The notes: generated from the sequence alone by a model not told the origin. A DNA stretch of 22,802 bases from JAIOSM01 sp964565415 (GCA_964565415.1 CAZMEX010000058.1:1-22802); one strand, 5' to 3'; counted from the stretch's first letter, positions 1 to 9,043 are shown. Program-made: numbers and translations.

Positions 1-41
1 CAGAATAGGACATAGAAAAGGGGTTTATCAATATTAATAAT

Positions 42-284
42 TTAGTATCGTGTCCTTGGAATTAATTTGTGGATATGCTGCTCTATGTCATTTTTTCTTA
101 AGCCAAAGTCTGGCGGGAGTGTATATTTTCTAAAGAAAAAATGGTTGAAATCCAAATTTTTACGCTGCTTAAAGGGCTTTACAAGAGAGCGGTCTTTTTT
201 TCTGATGGATTCTATTAAATCAGACCAACCTATATCGTTATTGTACTCTTCAAGTTCAAATTTATGAGTATTGCGTATATAGAT
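42..284 (-). pseudogene. 5'-truncated remnant of an unrecognised protein
   Basis: On the minus strand a frame stays open for 80 codons, from just after a TAA at 285-287 to a TAA at 42-44. It has no ATG, GTG or TTG near its beginning. The translation looks like real protein, mixing charged and aromatic residues and including the stretches NNDIGWSDLIESIRKKD and RKYTLPPDFGLRKNDIEQHI. I do not recognise the family. The most economical reading is the C-terminal end of a gene whose 5' part was deleted. A shorter plus-strand frame over 67-267 is its antisense shadow. A chance open frame cannot be excluded. Confidence 0.4.
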
Positions 285-286
285 TT

Positions 287-415
287 AATAAGGATAAAAA
301 GATTCCGGTAATAACTTCGTGTGATAAGTCTCTACGCGTGCTCCGTGGTGGCAGTTGGAATGACGGTCCCTATCTTCAGGTGAATCATTATTTATTAAAG
401 AGCCACAAAAACTGA
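287..415 (+). pseudogene. Remnant of an FGE-sulfatase (SUMF1-type) domain, C-terminal part
   Basis: The plus-strand frame ending at TGA 413-415 contains SLRVLRGGSWNDGP. RVLRGGSWN is the hallmark near the C-terminus of formylglycine-generating-enzyme/SUMF1 domains. What should follow, an Asn/Arg-rich stretch ending near GFR, is missing and the frame stops about 20 codons later. No start codon with a ribosome site is seen upstream and the rest of the domain is absent. It is therefore a fragment truncated at both ends. It lies back to back with the minus-strand remnant, meeting near 285. The family call rests on one short motif. Confidence 0.5.
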
Positions 416-441
416 AACGATTATTGTTACCACAGCAATGG

Positions 442-2022
442 TTATGAATCTATGCTTAATGCCTGGTCAATATGTGGTACCATTGCATTAAACCCATTCT
501 CATTTAGATGTTTGGCAAAACCGATTGATTGTTCCTCTTCACCATGAACAACTGCAATTTTTTTAATATTAAGATTGGATTTTTTTAAAAATGTGGTCAT
601 CTCTCCCTGGTCTGCATGGGCACTAAAGCCATTCATTTTTTCAACTTTGGCTAGAAGCGGATAGGATTTTCCCAGCATTTTTATCATTGGAGCATCACCT
701 TTTCTGCCTTGGTCCTCATATTCCTGGCTTAAGTCAACAATTCTTCTCCCAAGGGTATGTTGTGCCATAAAACCCACAATAAGTATTGTATTTTTTGGAT
801 TATGTATTTTATAACGAAGATGATGGAGAATACGCCCTGCTTCGCACATACCTGAAGAGGAGATGATGATATGTGGCTCTTTTTCCTTCATCACCCTCAT
901 GGAGTCTTCAACAGACTCAGTATATGTAATTTCCTTAAATGCAAATGGGTTTTCACCCTTTTCAAGAAATGTCTTATGTGTATCGCTGTCATACACTTCA
1001 GGATGTTCTGCATACACTTTTGTCATTTTATTACCCAGGGGAGAATCAACAAAAATAGGTATACGTGGAACCTCGCCACTATTGTAAAGTTCATGAAGTA
1101 CATAAACTACATCCTGGGTCCGCCCAAACGCAAAAGATGGAATTAAAACTGACCCTTTTCTTTCACAGGTTTCATTGATAACTGTTTTCATTCTCTCTTT
1201 TAAATTATCTATCAACCCGTGGTGTCTTGTTCCATATGTACTTTCCATAATCAACAGGTCAATATCTTTCGCCTCTTCAGGAAAATGCATGGTTGGATCT
1301 TTTATAACAGGGCTGTTATAACGACCAATATCACCGGTATATAAAACATTAAATTTTTTCTCTTTTTCAGTAAAACTTATCAGGCTCACAGCTGATCCTA
1401 AAATGTGTCCTGCATCAAGCTGGGTAACGGTCATCCCCCTACCAATGGTCACAGGAGTATTGTATGGGTATCCATCAAAAAAGCTTAAGGCGTTGATGGT
1501 ATCATCATAATCATAAAGAGGTTCAATGATTTCTAAATCATATTTTTTCATCATGCTTTGTATGGTTTGTATATCAAGCTTATGGCGACCTTTTTTTAAA
1601 AGTTTGCTGATTTTTCCTTTTTCATGATTGGTAATCCCATTTTGCTTTGAATCTTTTAAATTATAAAGATGGCTTCTTAAGGTTTTATAATTAAGATAGT
1701 TTGCATCAGATTCCTGAATGTGGGCAGAATCTAAAAGAAGATGCTCACATGCATCTGCAGTTGTGCGTGTACAGATTACCCGCCCTGTAAATCCATTTTT
1801 TGTTAGTAAAGGGATACGGCCACAATGATCAATATGTGCATGGGATAAAACCATATTTGTAATGGTTTTTGGATCAACAGAAAAATTTTTATTTTTCAAT
1901 GCAGCCTCTTTACGCCTTCCCTGGAACATTCCACAGTCTAAAAGAATATTATCATTATTAACAGACAACATATGCATTGACCCTGTAACCTCTCTTACTG
2001 CTCCATAAAAAGTAACAACCAT
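442..2022 (-). CDS. Beta-CASP metallo-beta-lactamase fold RNA-processing exonuclease-like protein
   Basis: Predicted 526-residue zinc-dependent hydrolase of the CPSF73/RNase J-like beta-CASP group, probably acting on RNA in the cytoplasm. The metal motif HAHIDH is at residues 61-66. Further metal ligands are H205 in HILGS and D231 in GDIG. The beta-CASP part runs roughly from residue 255 to 430 and includes SSSGMCEAGR at 388-397. The RMMBL-type C-terminal part has GFSAHAD (H469) and VVHGE (H493). An insertion rich in Lys and Leu spans about residues 115-185. I chose the ATG at 2022 because AAGGAG lies nine bases before it and the protein then begins with the typical MVVTFYGAVREVTGS. A longer start at 2106 would add 28 residues without a good ribosome site. 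It is transcribed divergently from the next gene. The exact substrate is unknown. Confidence 0.88.
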   Translation of the reverse strand: MVVTFYGAVREVTGSMHMLSVNNDNILLDCGMFQGRRKEAALKNKNFSVDPKTITNMVLSHAHIDHCGRIPLLTKNGFTGRVICTRTTADACEHLLLDSAHIQESDANYLNYKTLRSHLYNLKDSKQNGITNHEKGKISKLLKKGRHKLDIQTIQSMMKKYDLEIIEPLYDYDDTINALSFFDGYPYNTPVTIGRGMTVTQLDAGHILGSAVSLISFTEKEKKFNVLYTGDIGRYNSPVIKDPTMHFPEEAKDIDLLIMESTYGTRHHGLIDNLKERMKTVINETCERKGSVLIPSFAFGRTQDVVYVLHELYNSGEVPRIPIFVDSPLGNKMTKVYAEHPEVYDSDTHKTFLEKGENPFAFKEITYTESVEDSMRVMKEKEPHIIISSSGMCEAGRILHHLRYKIHNPKNTILIVGFMAQHTLGRRIVDLSQEYEDQGRKGDAPMIKMLGKSYPLLAKVEKMNGFSAHADQGEMTTFLKKSNLNIKKIAVVHGEEEQSIGFAKHLNENGFNAMVPHIDQALSIDS

Positions 2023-2147
2023 TTTATTAGACTCCTTAAATAATTTAACCTTGCGCATCACCAATTCATGCCTTATATTCAGCACTACAAATATACGATT
2101 TATCAAAATAAATAAATAGGGTAAATAAAAAATTTACAGGATAAAGT

Positions 2148-2330
2148 ATGGGAAAACAATCAAATAAAAACCAGAAAAGAGTAGACCCGGAACGTAAACA
2201 GGCATTTGAAAACCTGCCACCCAATGTTAAAGCAATGCTTACAGATGAAGAAAAAGATCTTTTTTTAACCTCTGAACAATGGCCGGACGAACTTTTTGAC
2301 AAACTTAAAGAATTTATCACCACACAATAA
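2148..2330 (+). CDS. Small hypothetical protein, 60 residues
   Basis: I do not recognise this protein. It is hydrophilic and probably helical, with a basic N-terminus (MGKQSNKNQKRVDPERKQ) and an acidic C-terminal half containing LTDEEKDLFLTSEQWPDEL. There is no signal peptide, membrane segment or cysteine, so it is likely cytosolic. AGGA lies seven bases before the ATG. The gene ends 15 bases before serB on the same strand, so the two are probably co-transcribed from the divergent gap at 2023-2147. The small size leaves some doubt, but the ribosome site, the spacing to serB and the protein-like composition favour a real gene. Confidence 0.7.
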   Translation: MGKQSNKNQKRVDPERKQAFENLPPNVKAMLTDEEKDLFLTSEQWPDELFDKLKEFITTQ

Positions 2331-2345
2331 ACAGGGCACAATATA

Positions 2346-3560
2346 ATGGGCGAAGTAATACTTATCAACATCACAGGTAAAGACAAAAAAAGACTTACAT
2401 CAATTTTTACAGGAATTATTGCAAACTCAGATGCAAATATCCTTGATATAGGGCAATCAGTTATCCATGACCAGATATCCATGGGTGTCCTGGTTGAAAT
2501 ACCTGAATCGAAAAAAACATCTTCAGTAGTAAAAGACCTTTTGTTTGAGGCCCATAAATATGAATTAAAAGCAACCTTTACTCCGGTTGATTTAGATGAG
2601 TATGAAGAGTGGATTCTTGAGCAGGATAAACAGAGACGTATTCTCGTACTCATGGGTAAAGAGCTTTCAGCAAAGCAAATCTCCCAGGTTTGTGGAGTGA
2701 TGTCTGACCATAATATAAATATTGATACCATTACCAGGCTTTCAGAACGGGTGTCGCTTAAAAAAGATAATACTGAACATATTACAGCCATTCAAATATA
2801 TGTCAGTGGTACACCTGTTGATCCGCTGAAAATGCGTGAAGATATTATGAACATATCAAAAGCTGCCGGCATAGATGTCTCTTTTCAAATTGATGATATC
2901 TACCGCAAAAACAGAAAGCTTGTTGTATTTGATATGGACTCAACACTTATCCAGACTGAAGTTATTGACGAGCTTGCAAAAATTGCAGGAAAAGAAGAAG
3001 AAGTCTCAAAAATAACAGCCCTTGCAATGGAAGGGAAAATGGATTTTGATGAGAGTTTTAAAAAGAGAGTTGCTCTTTTAAAAGGTATTACCCTTGATGA
3101 AATAAAAGAGATGCCAAAAAGATTACCACTATCAGATGGAGCTGAAAGAGTAACCAGGATTTTAAAAAGACTGGGATATAAAATTGCTATAATTTCCGGT
3201 GGATTTACATGTGTAGGAGAATATCTAAAAGACAAACTTAACCTTGATTATGCCTTTGCAAACGAGCTTGATATCAAAAACAGAGTTGTAACAGGAAAAA
3301 TTAGAGGTGAAATAGTTAATGGTGCAAAAAAGGCATCTTTGTTAAGGGAGCTTGCACAAAAAGAAAACCTCTCCCTTGCACAAACAATAGCTGTTGGGGA
3401 TGGAGCAAATGATCTTCCCATGATTTCCATAGCAGGTCTTGGAGTTGCTTTTGAAGCAAAACCATCAGTAAAAGAGAAAGCAGACAGTGCGCTTTCAAAA
3501 GTCGGGCTTGACGGTCTGCTATATCTTTTAGGTATACATGAACGTGAACTTGACAAATAA
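2346..3560 (+). CDS. serB: Phosphoserine phosphatase with N-terminal ACT domains
   Basis: The enzyme removes phosphate from O-phospho-L-serine, the last step of serine synthesis, in the cytosol. Two ACT-type regulatory domains occupy about residues 1-80 and 95-180. The HAD phosphatase domain follows from about 190. HAD motif I is DMDST at 196-200 (nucleophile D196, acid/base D198). Motif II is SGGF at 284-287, the motif III lysine is K328 or K329, and motif IV is GDGANDLPM at 351-359. At 404 residues it matches the long ACT-containing SerB form. The start is the first ATG after the small upstream gene; its ribosome site (around AGGGCA) is weak, which suggests translational coupling. The ACT domains suggest amino-acid feedback, which is inference. 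Confidence 0.93.
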   Translation: MGEVILINITGKDKKRLTSIFTGIIANSDANILDIGQSVIHDQISMGVLVEIPESKKTSSVVKDLLFEAHKYELKATFTPVDLDEYEEWILEQDKQRRILVLMGKELSAKQISQVCGVMSDHNINIDTITRLSERVSLKKDNTEHITAIQIYVSGTPVDPLKMREDIMNISKAAGIDVSFQIDDIYRKNRKLVVFDMDSTLIQTEVIDELAKIAGKEEEVSKITALAMEGKMDFDESFKKRVALLKGITLDEIKEMPKRLPLSDGAERVTRILKRLGYKIAIISGGFTCVGEYLKDKLNLDYAFANELDIKNRVVTGKIRGEIVNGAKKASLLRELAQKENLSLAQTIAVGDGANDLPMISIAGLGVAFEAKPSVKEKADSALSKVGLDGLLYLLGIHERELDK

Positions 3561-3604
3561 GATCAACTATTTTTTCAAACTCTTTATCTTATCTTTATCA
3601 GGGA

Positions 3605-4495
3605 TTAAACATCTTTAATAAGTATTGTATTAATAGAATCTCTGAAACTCCTGCCCTTGTCCATCAGAAACTGTTCAAAATCGACTGTTTCTATATGGGT
3701 AAGAGAACTTTGTAAAAATCGTTCGGCAATTTGCTGGAATTTATGGGATAAATCACTTACATAAATTTTCAATTTTGCCTTTGAGGATTTTGATGTATTA
3801 AGATTGTTTGACTCTAAATACTCTTTTACAACCTTTGCTGTCTCCTCCCCGGAATCAACCATTTTAACATTGTCACCAACTATTCTCTGGATACAATTTT
3901 TTATTGCAGGATAGTGGGTGCAACCTAAAATTATAGTATCAACACTGTTCTCAATAAATTTATCCAGATATCTCTTTGCAATTAAATGGGTTGCTTCATC
4001 TTCAAAAAAACCCTCTTCAACAAGGGGGACAAATAGAGGGCATGCCTGATCAACAACATAAATATTTTTATCAAGTTCCTGAATCTTCTGCTTATATTTT
4101 TCAGATCTTATGGTGGTGGAGGTACCAATAACCCCGACTTTTTTATTTTTGGTTTTTTTGACACAAGCAACTGCTCCCGGTTGCATAACACCTAGGACAG
4201 GAATATCAAGATGTTTTTTAAGAGAGTGCATTGCAGTTGAACTCACAGTATTGCATGCAGCCACAATCATTTTAACATGGTGTTGTAAAAGAAAATGGCT
4301 GTCTTCAAAGGCAAAACGTTTGACAACCTCTTCTGATTTTGTACCATAGGGCAGCCTTGCAGTATCTCCAAAATATATTATATCTTCATGGGGCAGCAAA
4401 TCCCTCAAATGCTTCACAACTGTTAAGCCACCTATCCCTGAATCAAACACTCCAATGGGAGAATTGTTGTTTGTGTTTTGACTGTTTTGTATCAT
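3605..4495 (-). CDS. murI: Glutamate racemase
   Basis: Cofactor-independent racemase that makes D-glutamate for peptidoglycan in the cytosol. The family pattern is complete in 296 residues. The N-terminal PIGVFDSGIGGLTVV supplies D18 and S19, YFGDTARLPYG is at 41-51, the first catalytic cysteine is C81 in AACNT, and the second is C192 in GCTHYP with H194. The start at 4495 has AGGTAG nine bases upstream, overlapping the stop codon of the RND pump gene, and the gap between the two genes is nine bases. It is thus the last gene of the adaptor-pump-murI unit. It is convergent with serB across a 44-base gap. A cell-wall gene behind an efflux pump is unusual, but nothing suggests a changed function. 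Confidence 0.94.
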   Translation of the reverse strand: MIQNSQNTNNNSPIGVFDSGIGGLTVVKHLRDLLPHEDIIYFGDTARLPYGTKSEEVVKRFAFEDSHFLLQHHVKMIVAACNTVSSTAMHSLKKHLDIPVLGVMQPGAVACVKKTKNKKVGVIGTSTTIRSEKYKQKIQELDKNIYVVDQACPLFVPLVEEGFFEDEATHLIAKRYLDKFIENSVDTIILGCTHYPAIKNCIQRIVGDNVKMVDSGEETAKVVKEYLESNNLNTSKSSKAKLKIYVSDLSHKFQQIAERFLQSSLTHIETVDFEQFLMDKGRSFRDSINTILIKDV

Positions 4496-4504
4496 ATTAA
4501 TATT

Positions 4505-7500
4505 CTACCTGGACCCTTTAACTTCATCTGAACCAAGTTTGTCAAAAATTGATCCAAACAATCTTGAAAAAAAATCAGTGATATCTTTAACAATCAGATA
4601 CAACGAAGGAACATAAACAAGAGTTAACAGTGTTGCAACTGTAAGACCAAAGCATATGCTGATTGCCATGGGGATTAAAAACTGTGCCTGAAAACTTGTT
4701 TCTAAAAGAAGGGGAAACAGCCCTGCAATAGTTGTAACAGAAGTGAGAAGGACGGGTCGGAACCTGCTTTTTCCTGACTCCATAACAGCAGATACAGCAT
4801 CTTCTCCCTGTCGTATTTTGGAATTTATAAAATCAATTAAAATCAAAGAATCATTAACAACAATCCCTGACAAAGCAACTATTCCAAAAAAACTTATAAT
4901 AGTTATGGGAAATCCCATAATAAAATGTCCAATGATTGCTCCTACAAGTCCAAAAGGAATAGCAGCCATTATTATTACCGGCTGAATATAGGATTTGAAT
5001 TGGCTTGCCAATAAAAGAAACATACCCATAAGTGCAAATATGTATCCAATTTTGAGGCTTTCCATTGATTCTTTTGTCCGTTTTGCCTGACCTTCCAAAT
5101 CATATTTCACACCAGGGTATTTCAGAACAAGGTCTTTTAAAAACTTTTTATCAAGCTCACTTACAGTATTGCTGGCATTACCAATATTTTCATTAATATC
5201 AGAAATTACAGTTATTACCCTTTCCCCATTAACTCTGCGGATTACTGAATAACTGCGTTCATCTGTTATCTTTGCAACTTCACCCAGGGGAATCTCTCTG
5301 CCATCAGAAGTTCTAATGCGCATTTCTTCAATGGAAGAAATTTTTCTTCTCTCATCTTCAGCATACCTTACTACAACTTTTAAATCGTCTTCACCTCTTT
5401 GAATCTGTAAGACTTCATCACCATAATAAGCTTGCCTGGTCTGAATGGCAATATCTGCCATTGTAACTCCCAAAGCTTTTGCACCATCTTTAATACTGAT
5501 CCTCTTTTCCATCTTTCCAGGGCGAAAATTATCATTAACATCAAAAGCACCTGGAAATGATCCGACCTCTTTTTTAAGGTCTTCAGCAGCTGCTGCAAGC
5601 TGATCATAGTCATCTCCTATTAGCTGAATTTCAATGGCATTTCCAGCTGGTCCCAAGCTTAAAATAGTATAGGTCAATTCTTCTGTTCCAGGCAGTTTCC
5701 CAACTAACTTTCTCCATTCTTCAATAATTTCTGTAACTGGAAGATCAGGTCTATTCGCAGAAGGCTGGACTTCAATGGACACTTCTCCACAATGGGCTCC
5801 ATAAACCCCTGGATTCCAATCAACTCTGGGTATAATACCTACAAGAGAAAAAGTATGCACAACAAGAGGCTCCTCTGTTTCGATCTTATCCTTTAAAATA
5901 TCATTTAACTTTAATGCTGCGTTTTCAATATGTTTAATGCTTTTTTCAGTTACTTGGTATGGTGTGCCCTGGGGATAAATAATTTTTGCTGTAACCGAGT
6001 TGCTATCACCTTTTGGAAAAAAAATAAAGGGGATATGCCCACCTGCCAGTGCACCCAGGCTGATAATAAGAGCTCCAATGCCTATGGCTAATGTGAAATA
6101 TCTGTTTTTAATCGTATATTTTAAAACTGAGGTATACGTGGTGTTAATAAAACTGTCCATTCTTGATTCAACACTGCTTCTGATTCGTTCATGCCAGCCA
6201 AAAAACTTTTTGAACGTATCTGATTGAGCAAGGGAATGTTCAAGATGGGCTGGTAATATTATTAGTGCTTCAATTAAAGAAAAACTAAGAATAATAATAA
6301 CTGTCTGGGGCATTATAGCTATAAATTTTCCCATTATGCCTGCAATAAACATAAGGGGTGTAAAAGCAACAATTGTTGTCAATACAGCCATTAAAACAGG
6401 TGTGCCTACCTGTTCCATGCTATCTATTATGGCCTGTTTTGGCGATTTACCCATGGAATAATGGGAATAGACATTTTCACCTACAATAATGGCATCATCA
6501 ACCAGGATACCAAGAGTCATAATAAAACCAAACAAGGATACCATATTAATGGAAGCACCCATATAATTCAAAACAACAAAAGCTCCCATAAATGATACAG
6601 GAATCCCTACAGCAACCCAAAATGCAAGCCCAAGATTTAAAAATAAAGCCAGCACTATAAAGACAAGTATAATACCCTGAATACCGTTTTTCAGTAATAG
6701 ATCTATCCTGTCTTGAACCATCTCTGCCGAATCCTGCCATTCAGATAGTTGAACTCCTGCGGGTTGTTTATCCTTATTTTCAGCAACATACTGTTTTACA
6801 ACCTTGGAAATTGCTATTGTGTCCTGGGTGGATGTTCTGTTCACCCTGACTAGAACAGCAGGCTTCCCATTAAATCGTGCTCCAAGATCTGTATCTTTAA
6901 AACCATCAATTACAGTTGCGACTTCACTTAAAACAATTTGGGTTCCATCTTCTCTGGTTAGTACAGGAATCTTTTCAAATTCTTCACCAGTATAAAGTTT
7001 GCCTTTTGCACGAACAATAATTTCCTGACCTATTGTTTTTACTTTTCCGCCGGGGAGATCAATACTGCTTGACTTAATAGCTCTGACAACCTGATCAAAA
7101 GAAAGGTTAAATCGTCTCATGCTCTGTTCAGAAAGTTCTATTGATATTTCATAATCTTTTGTACCAATAAGTTGAGCAAGAGATATACCCTCTATATTCA
7201 CCAAATCATTTTTTATTTTATTAGCAGCTTCTTTAAGAATTTTTTCATCAACATCACCATATACAGAAACTGTAATAGCTGGTTTATTCTCTTTAATTTC
7301 TATAACAACAGGATCTTCGGCTTCTTGAGGGAAAGAATCAATAAGATCAATTTCAGTTTTAACATCATCTAACTTTTCTCTTACATCAACACCTTTTTCA
7401 AGTTCTAAAAATACATTACCATTGCTTTCTAAAGCTGTTGAATGAATATTTTTTATACCTTCTACGCCTTTAAGCTGCTCTTCAATTTTAAGGCAGATTC

Positions 7501-7687
7501 CTTCTTCAACTTCTTTGGGTGTAGCTCCAGGATACGAGACATTTATATTGATGAAATCAAGAGAAAATTGAGGGACCTCCTCCCTTCTCATATTTTGGAC
7601 AATCATTATACCTGCAAAAATAACAAATATCATTAACAGGTTAACCGTAACTCTATGTTCAACAGACCATTTACCCAATGCTTTCAT
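4505..7687 (-). CDS. RND-family efflux pump, inner-membrane transporter (AcrB/MexB-like)
   Basis: Proton-driven inner-membrane pump of the hydrophobe/amphiphile efflux (HAE/AcrB) superfamily, 1060 residues, full length. The N-terminus has a first membrane helix (about residues 13-31) followed by the typical VSYPGATPKEVEEGI. A six-helix block begins near residue 338 and includes GILVDDAIIVGENV, where D397 and D398 are the paired acidic residues of the proton relay in helix 4. The second half repeats the plan with a periplasmic loop and a final membrane block containing ALSGIVVNDSLILIDFIN. It follows the adaptor gene by five bases, with GGGTAG six bases before the ATG. No outer-membrane TolC-type gene is in the window, so that partner must be elsewhere. 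The substrate cannot be read from sequence. Confidence 0.93.
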   Translation of the reverse strand: MKALGKWSVEHRVTVNLLMIFVIFAGIMIVQNMRREEVPQFSLDFININVSYPGATPKEVEEGICLKIEEQLKGVEGIKNIHSTALESNGNVFLELEKGVDVREKLDDVKTEIDLIDSFPQEAEDPVVIEIKENKPAITVSVYGDVDEKILKEAANKIKNDLVNIEGISLAQLIGTKDYEISIELSEQSMRRFNLSFDQVVRAIKSSSIDLPGGKVKTIGQEIIVRAKGKLYTGEEFEKIPVLTREDGTQIVLSEVATVIDGFKDTDLGARFNGKPAVLVRVNRTSTQDTIAISKVVKQYVAENKDKQPAGVQLSEWQDSAEMVQDRIDLLLKNGIQGIILVFIVLALFLNLGLAFWVAVGIPVSFMGAFVVLNYMGASINMVSLFGFIMTLGILVDDAIIVGENVYSHYSMGKSPKQAIIDSMEQVGTPVLMAVLTTIVAFTPLMFIAGIMGKFIAIMPQTVIIILSFSLIEALIILPAHLEHSLAQSDTFKKFFGWHERIRSSVESRMDSFINTTYTSVLKYTIKNRYFTLAIGIGALIISLGALAGGHIPFIFFPKGDSNSVTAKIIYPQGTPYQVTEKSIKHIENAALKLNDILKDKIETEEPLVVHTFSLVGIIPRVDWNPGVYGAHCGEVSIEVQPSANRPDLPVTEIIEEWRKLVGKLPGTEELTYTILSLGPAGNAIEIQLIGDDYDQLAAAAEDLKKEVGSFPGAFDVNDNFRPGKMEKRISIKDGAKALGVTMADIAIQTRQAYYGDEVLQIQRGEDDLKVVVRYAEDERRKISSIEEMRIRTSDGREIPLGEVAKITDERSYSVIRRVNGERVITVISDINENIGNASNTVSELDKKFLKDLVLKYPGVKYDLEGQAKRTKESMESLKIGYIFALMGMFLLLASQFKSYIQPVIIMAAIPFGLVGAIIGHFIMGFPITIISFFGIVALSGIVVNDSLILIDFINSKIRQGEDAVSAVMESGKSRFRPVLLTSVTTIAGLFPLLLETSFQAQFLIPMAISICFGLTVATLLTLVYVPSLYLIVKDITDFFSRLFGSIFDKLGSDEVKGSR

Positions 7688-7692
7688 AGTAT

Positions 7693-8952
7693 CTACCCTT
7701 TGATTTTAACCTTCATGCCTTGTATTGCTCCGGGTATAGGAGTTGATAATATCTGATCACCTTTTTTTAAGCCGGATTGCACATAGACTTTTTCTTCAAA
7801 TTTACGCAAGACCTTAACCTCTTTTTTTTGCAATTTACCACTTACTACAATAAAAAGAGTATTTTGTTGTAAAAGGTACCTGGGCAAAACAAAAATATTC
7901 TCAAAAGTTTCTCCATTAATACTGCATTTAACAAAGGTGCCGGGGCGCAATTTATAAATACTTTTTTGGCTATCTTCCATATTATCTATTTCAATTGTCA
8001 TGGGAAGAGTTCTTGTCTTTTCATCTATGTTGGCTTTAGCTCTTACTACTTTCCCATGCCATAAGCTTGCATCATCTCCTGCTGGACCTGCTATTTTAAG
8101 ATCAACTAAGGGCATTGAACCATTTCCCATTGAATGCTCAAGCCATTTCATCTTCTTTAAAGGTATACTAACATCAACATCAAGTTCTGATTTTAAATAA
8201 ATATGACCAAGAGGCTGGCCAGTATTGACATATTCTCCCTCTTCAACAAATTTGTCCATGACATAGCCTCCAAAGCCGGCTCTTATGTCTGTTTTTTCCA
8301 GAGCCAGGTTTGTCTTTTCAAGATCAACTCTGGCCATTTTCAAAACACCTTGCTTCTGATCCATAATAGAATCTGTCAAAGAAAGCCTGTTATTGATATT
8401 CTGAACTTGCATTGTTGCCTGGAGGTAAGCCATTTCAGCCCTATCAAGTTGATTTTTTGTAGCATAATTACCCTTGGACAATTTTGTCATTCTATTAAAC
8501 TCAGCAGTTGATAGTGTGAGGTTCCTCTGGGCAAGAATAATATCAGTTTTATAATTAACTATTTCTTGTTCCAACCTTGCAATATCAGCTTTTGCTTGCT
8601 TAATATTAACTATGCTGGCATCACGGTTCAATTTATAAGATCTTGAGTCGATTCCAAGCAGTAATTCGCCCTTTTTTAGAAACCCGCCTTCAACAAACAA
8701 AGGGTTGATGTATTCAATTCGACCGGGGACTTCTGCTGTTATTTTGACTGATTTTCTAGGCTTTACAGTTCCAAATGCCTCTACTTTCATTGTTATTGAT
8801 GAAGGCTCGGCAATAATAACTTCCGCCAATGGAATTGCTTCCTCACGTACTATTTTTTCTGGTTTGGCTTTAGTTACGTATAGAACAGCAGCAATGATTA
8901 TTGCTATTACGAGGACTATGATGACACGCATACTTCTTGAAAAAAACCCCAT
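7693..8952 (-). CDS. RND efflux periplasmic adaptor (membrane fusion protein)
   Basis: Periplasmic adaptor of the HlyD/AcrA type, 419 residues from the chosen start, expected to bridge the RND pump and an outer-membrane channel. An N-terminal membrane anchor (SMRVIIVLVIAIIIAAVLYV, about residues 6-25) comes first. A lipoyl half with KITAEVPGRIEYI, an alpha-helical hairpin of roughly 130 residues, the second lipoyl half with GGYVMDKFVEEGEYV, and beta-barrel and membrane-proximal parts follow. I chose the ATG at 8952 because AGGAGG lies eight bases upstream; a start at 9039 would add 29 residues and place the anchor too far inside. It is the first gene of the adaptor-pump-murI operon and has its own promoter just downstream of the etfA terminator. 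Confidence 0.9.
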   Translation of the reverse strand: MGFFSRSMRVIIVLVIAIIIAAVLYVTKAKPEKIVREEAIPLAEVIIAEPSSITMKVEAFGTVKPRKSVKITAEVPGRIEYINPLFVEGGFLKKGELLLGIDSRSYKLNRDASIVNIKQAKADIARLEQEIVNYKTDIILAQRNLTLSTAEFNRMTKLSKGNYATKNQLDRAEMAYLQATMQVQNINNRLSLTDSIMDQKQGVLKMARVDLEKTNLALEKTDIRAGFGGYVMDKFVEEGEYVNTGQPLGHIYLKSELDVDVSIPLKKMKWLEHSMGNGSMPLVDLKIAGPAGDDASLWHGKVVRAKANIDEKTRTLPMTIEIDNMEDSQKSIYKLRPGTFVKCSINGETFENIFVLPRYLLQQNTLFIVVSGKLQKKEVKVLRKFEEKVYVQSGLKKGDQILSTPIPGAIQGMKVKIKG

Positions 8953-9001
8953 TCCGTCTGCCTCCTGCATTCTTTTTTTTGCAATTTTGTTTAGCTGCTT
9001 A

Positions 9002-9029
9002 ACTATAATAGTATTATTGAAAAAATCAA
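9002..9029 (-). promoter_or_regulatory. Sigma-70-type promoter for the RND adaptor operon
   Basis: Reading the minus strand, TTGATT (9024-9029) and TATAGT (9002-9007) are separated by 16 bases, close to the housekeeping consensus. Transcription would begin near 8995, giving a leader of about 40 bases. A 13-base palindrome (ATAATAGTATTAT, 9005-9017) overlaps the -10 and spacer and could be a repressor site, although in AT-rich DNA it may be chance. Confidence 0.5.
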
Positions 9030-9043
9030 GTGCCTGCATGGGT

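Noticed and set aside
67..267. Plus-strand open frame of 66 codons
   Set aside because: Composition is not protein-like and it has no ribosome site; the minus-strand frame over the same bases reads better.
2066..2791. Long minus-strand open frame of 241 codons
   Set aside because: It lies antisense to the small gene and serB, is Ser-rich with no domain I recognise, and serB has all its catalytic motifs in the other strand.
3557..3592. Seven-base inverted repeat (ATAAGAT/ATCTTAT) between serB and murI as a terminator
   Set aside because: The stem is all AT but one pair, has a long loop and lacks a clean T run on either strand.
8953..9039. N-terminal extension of the RND adaptor
   Set aside because: AGGAGG is placed correctly for the ATG at 8952, and the proposed promoter start (about 8995) lies inside the extension.
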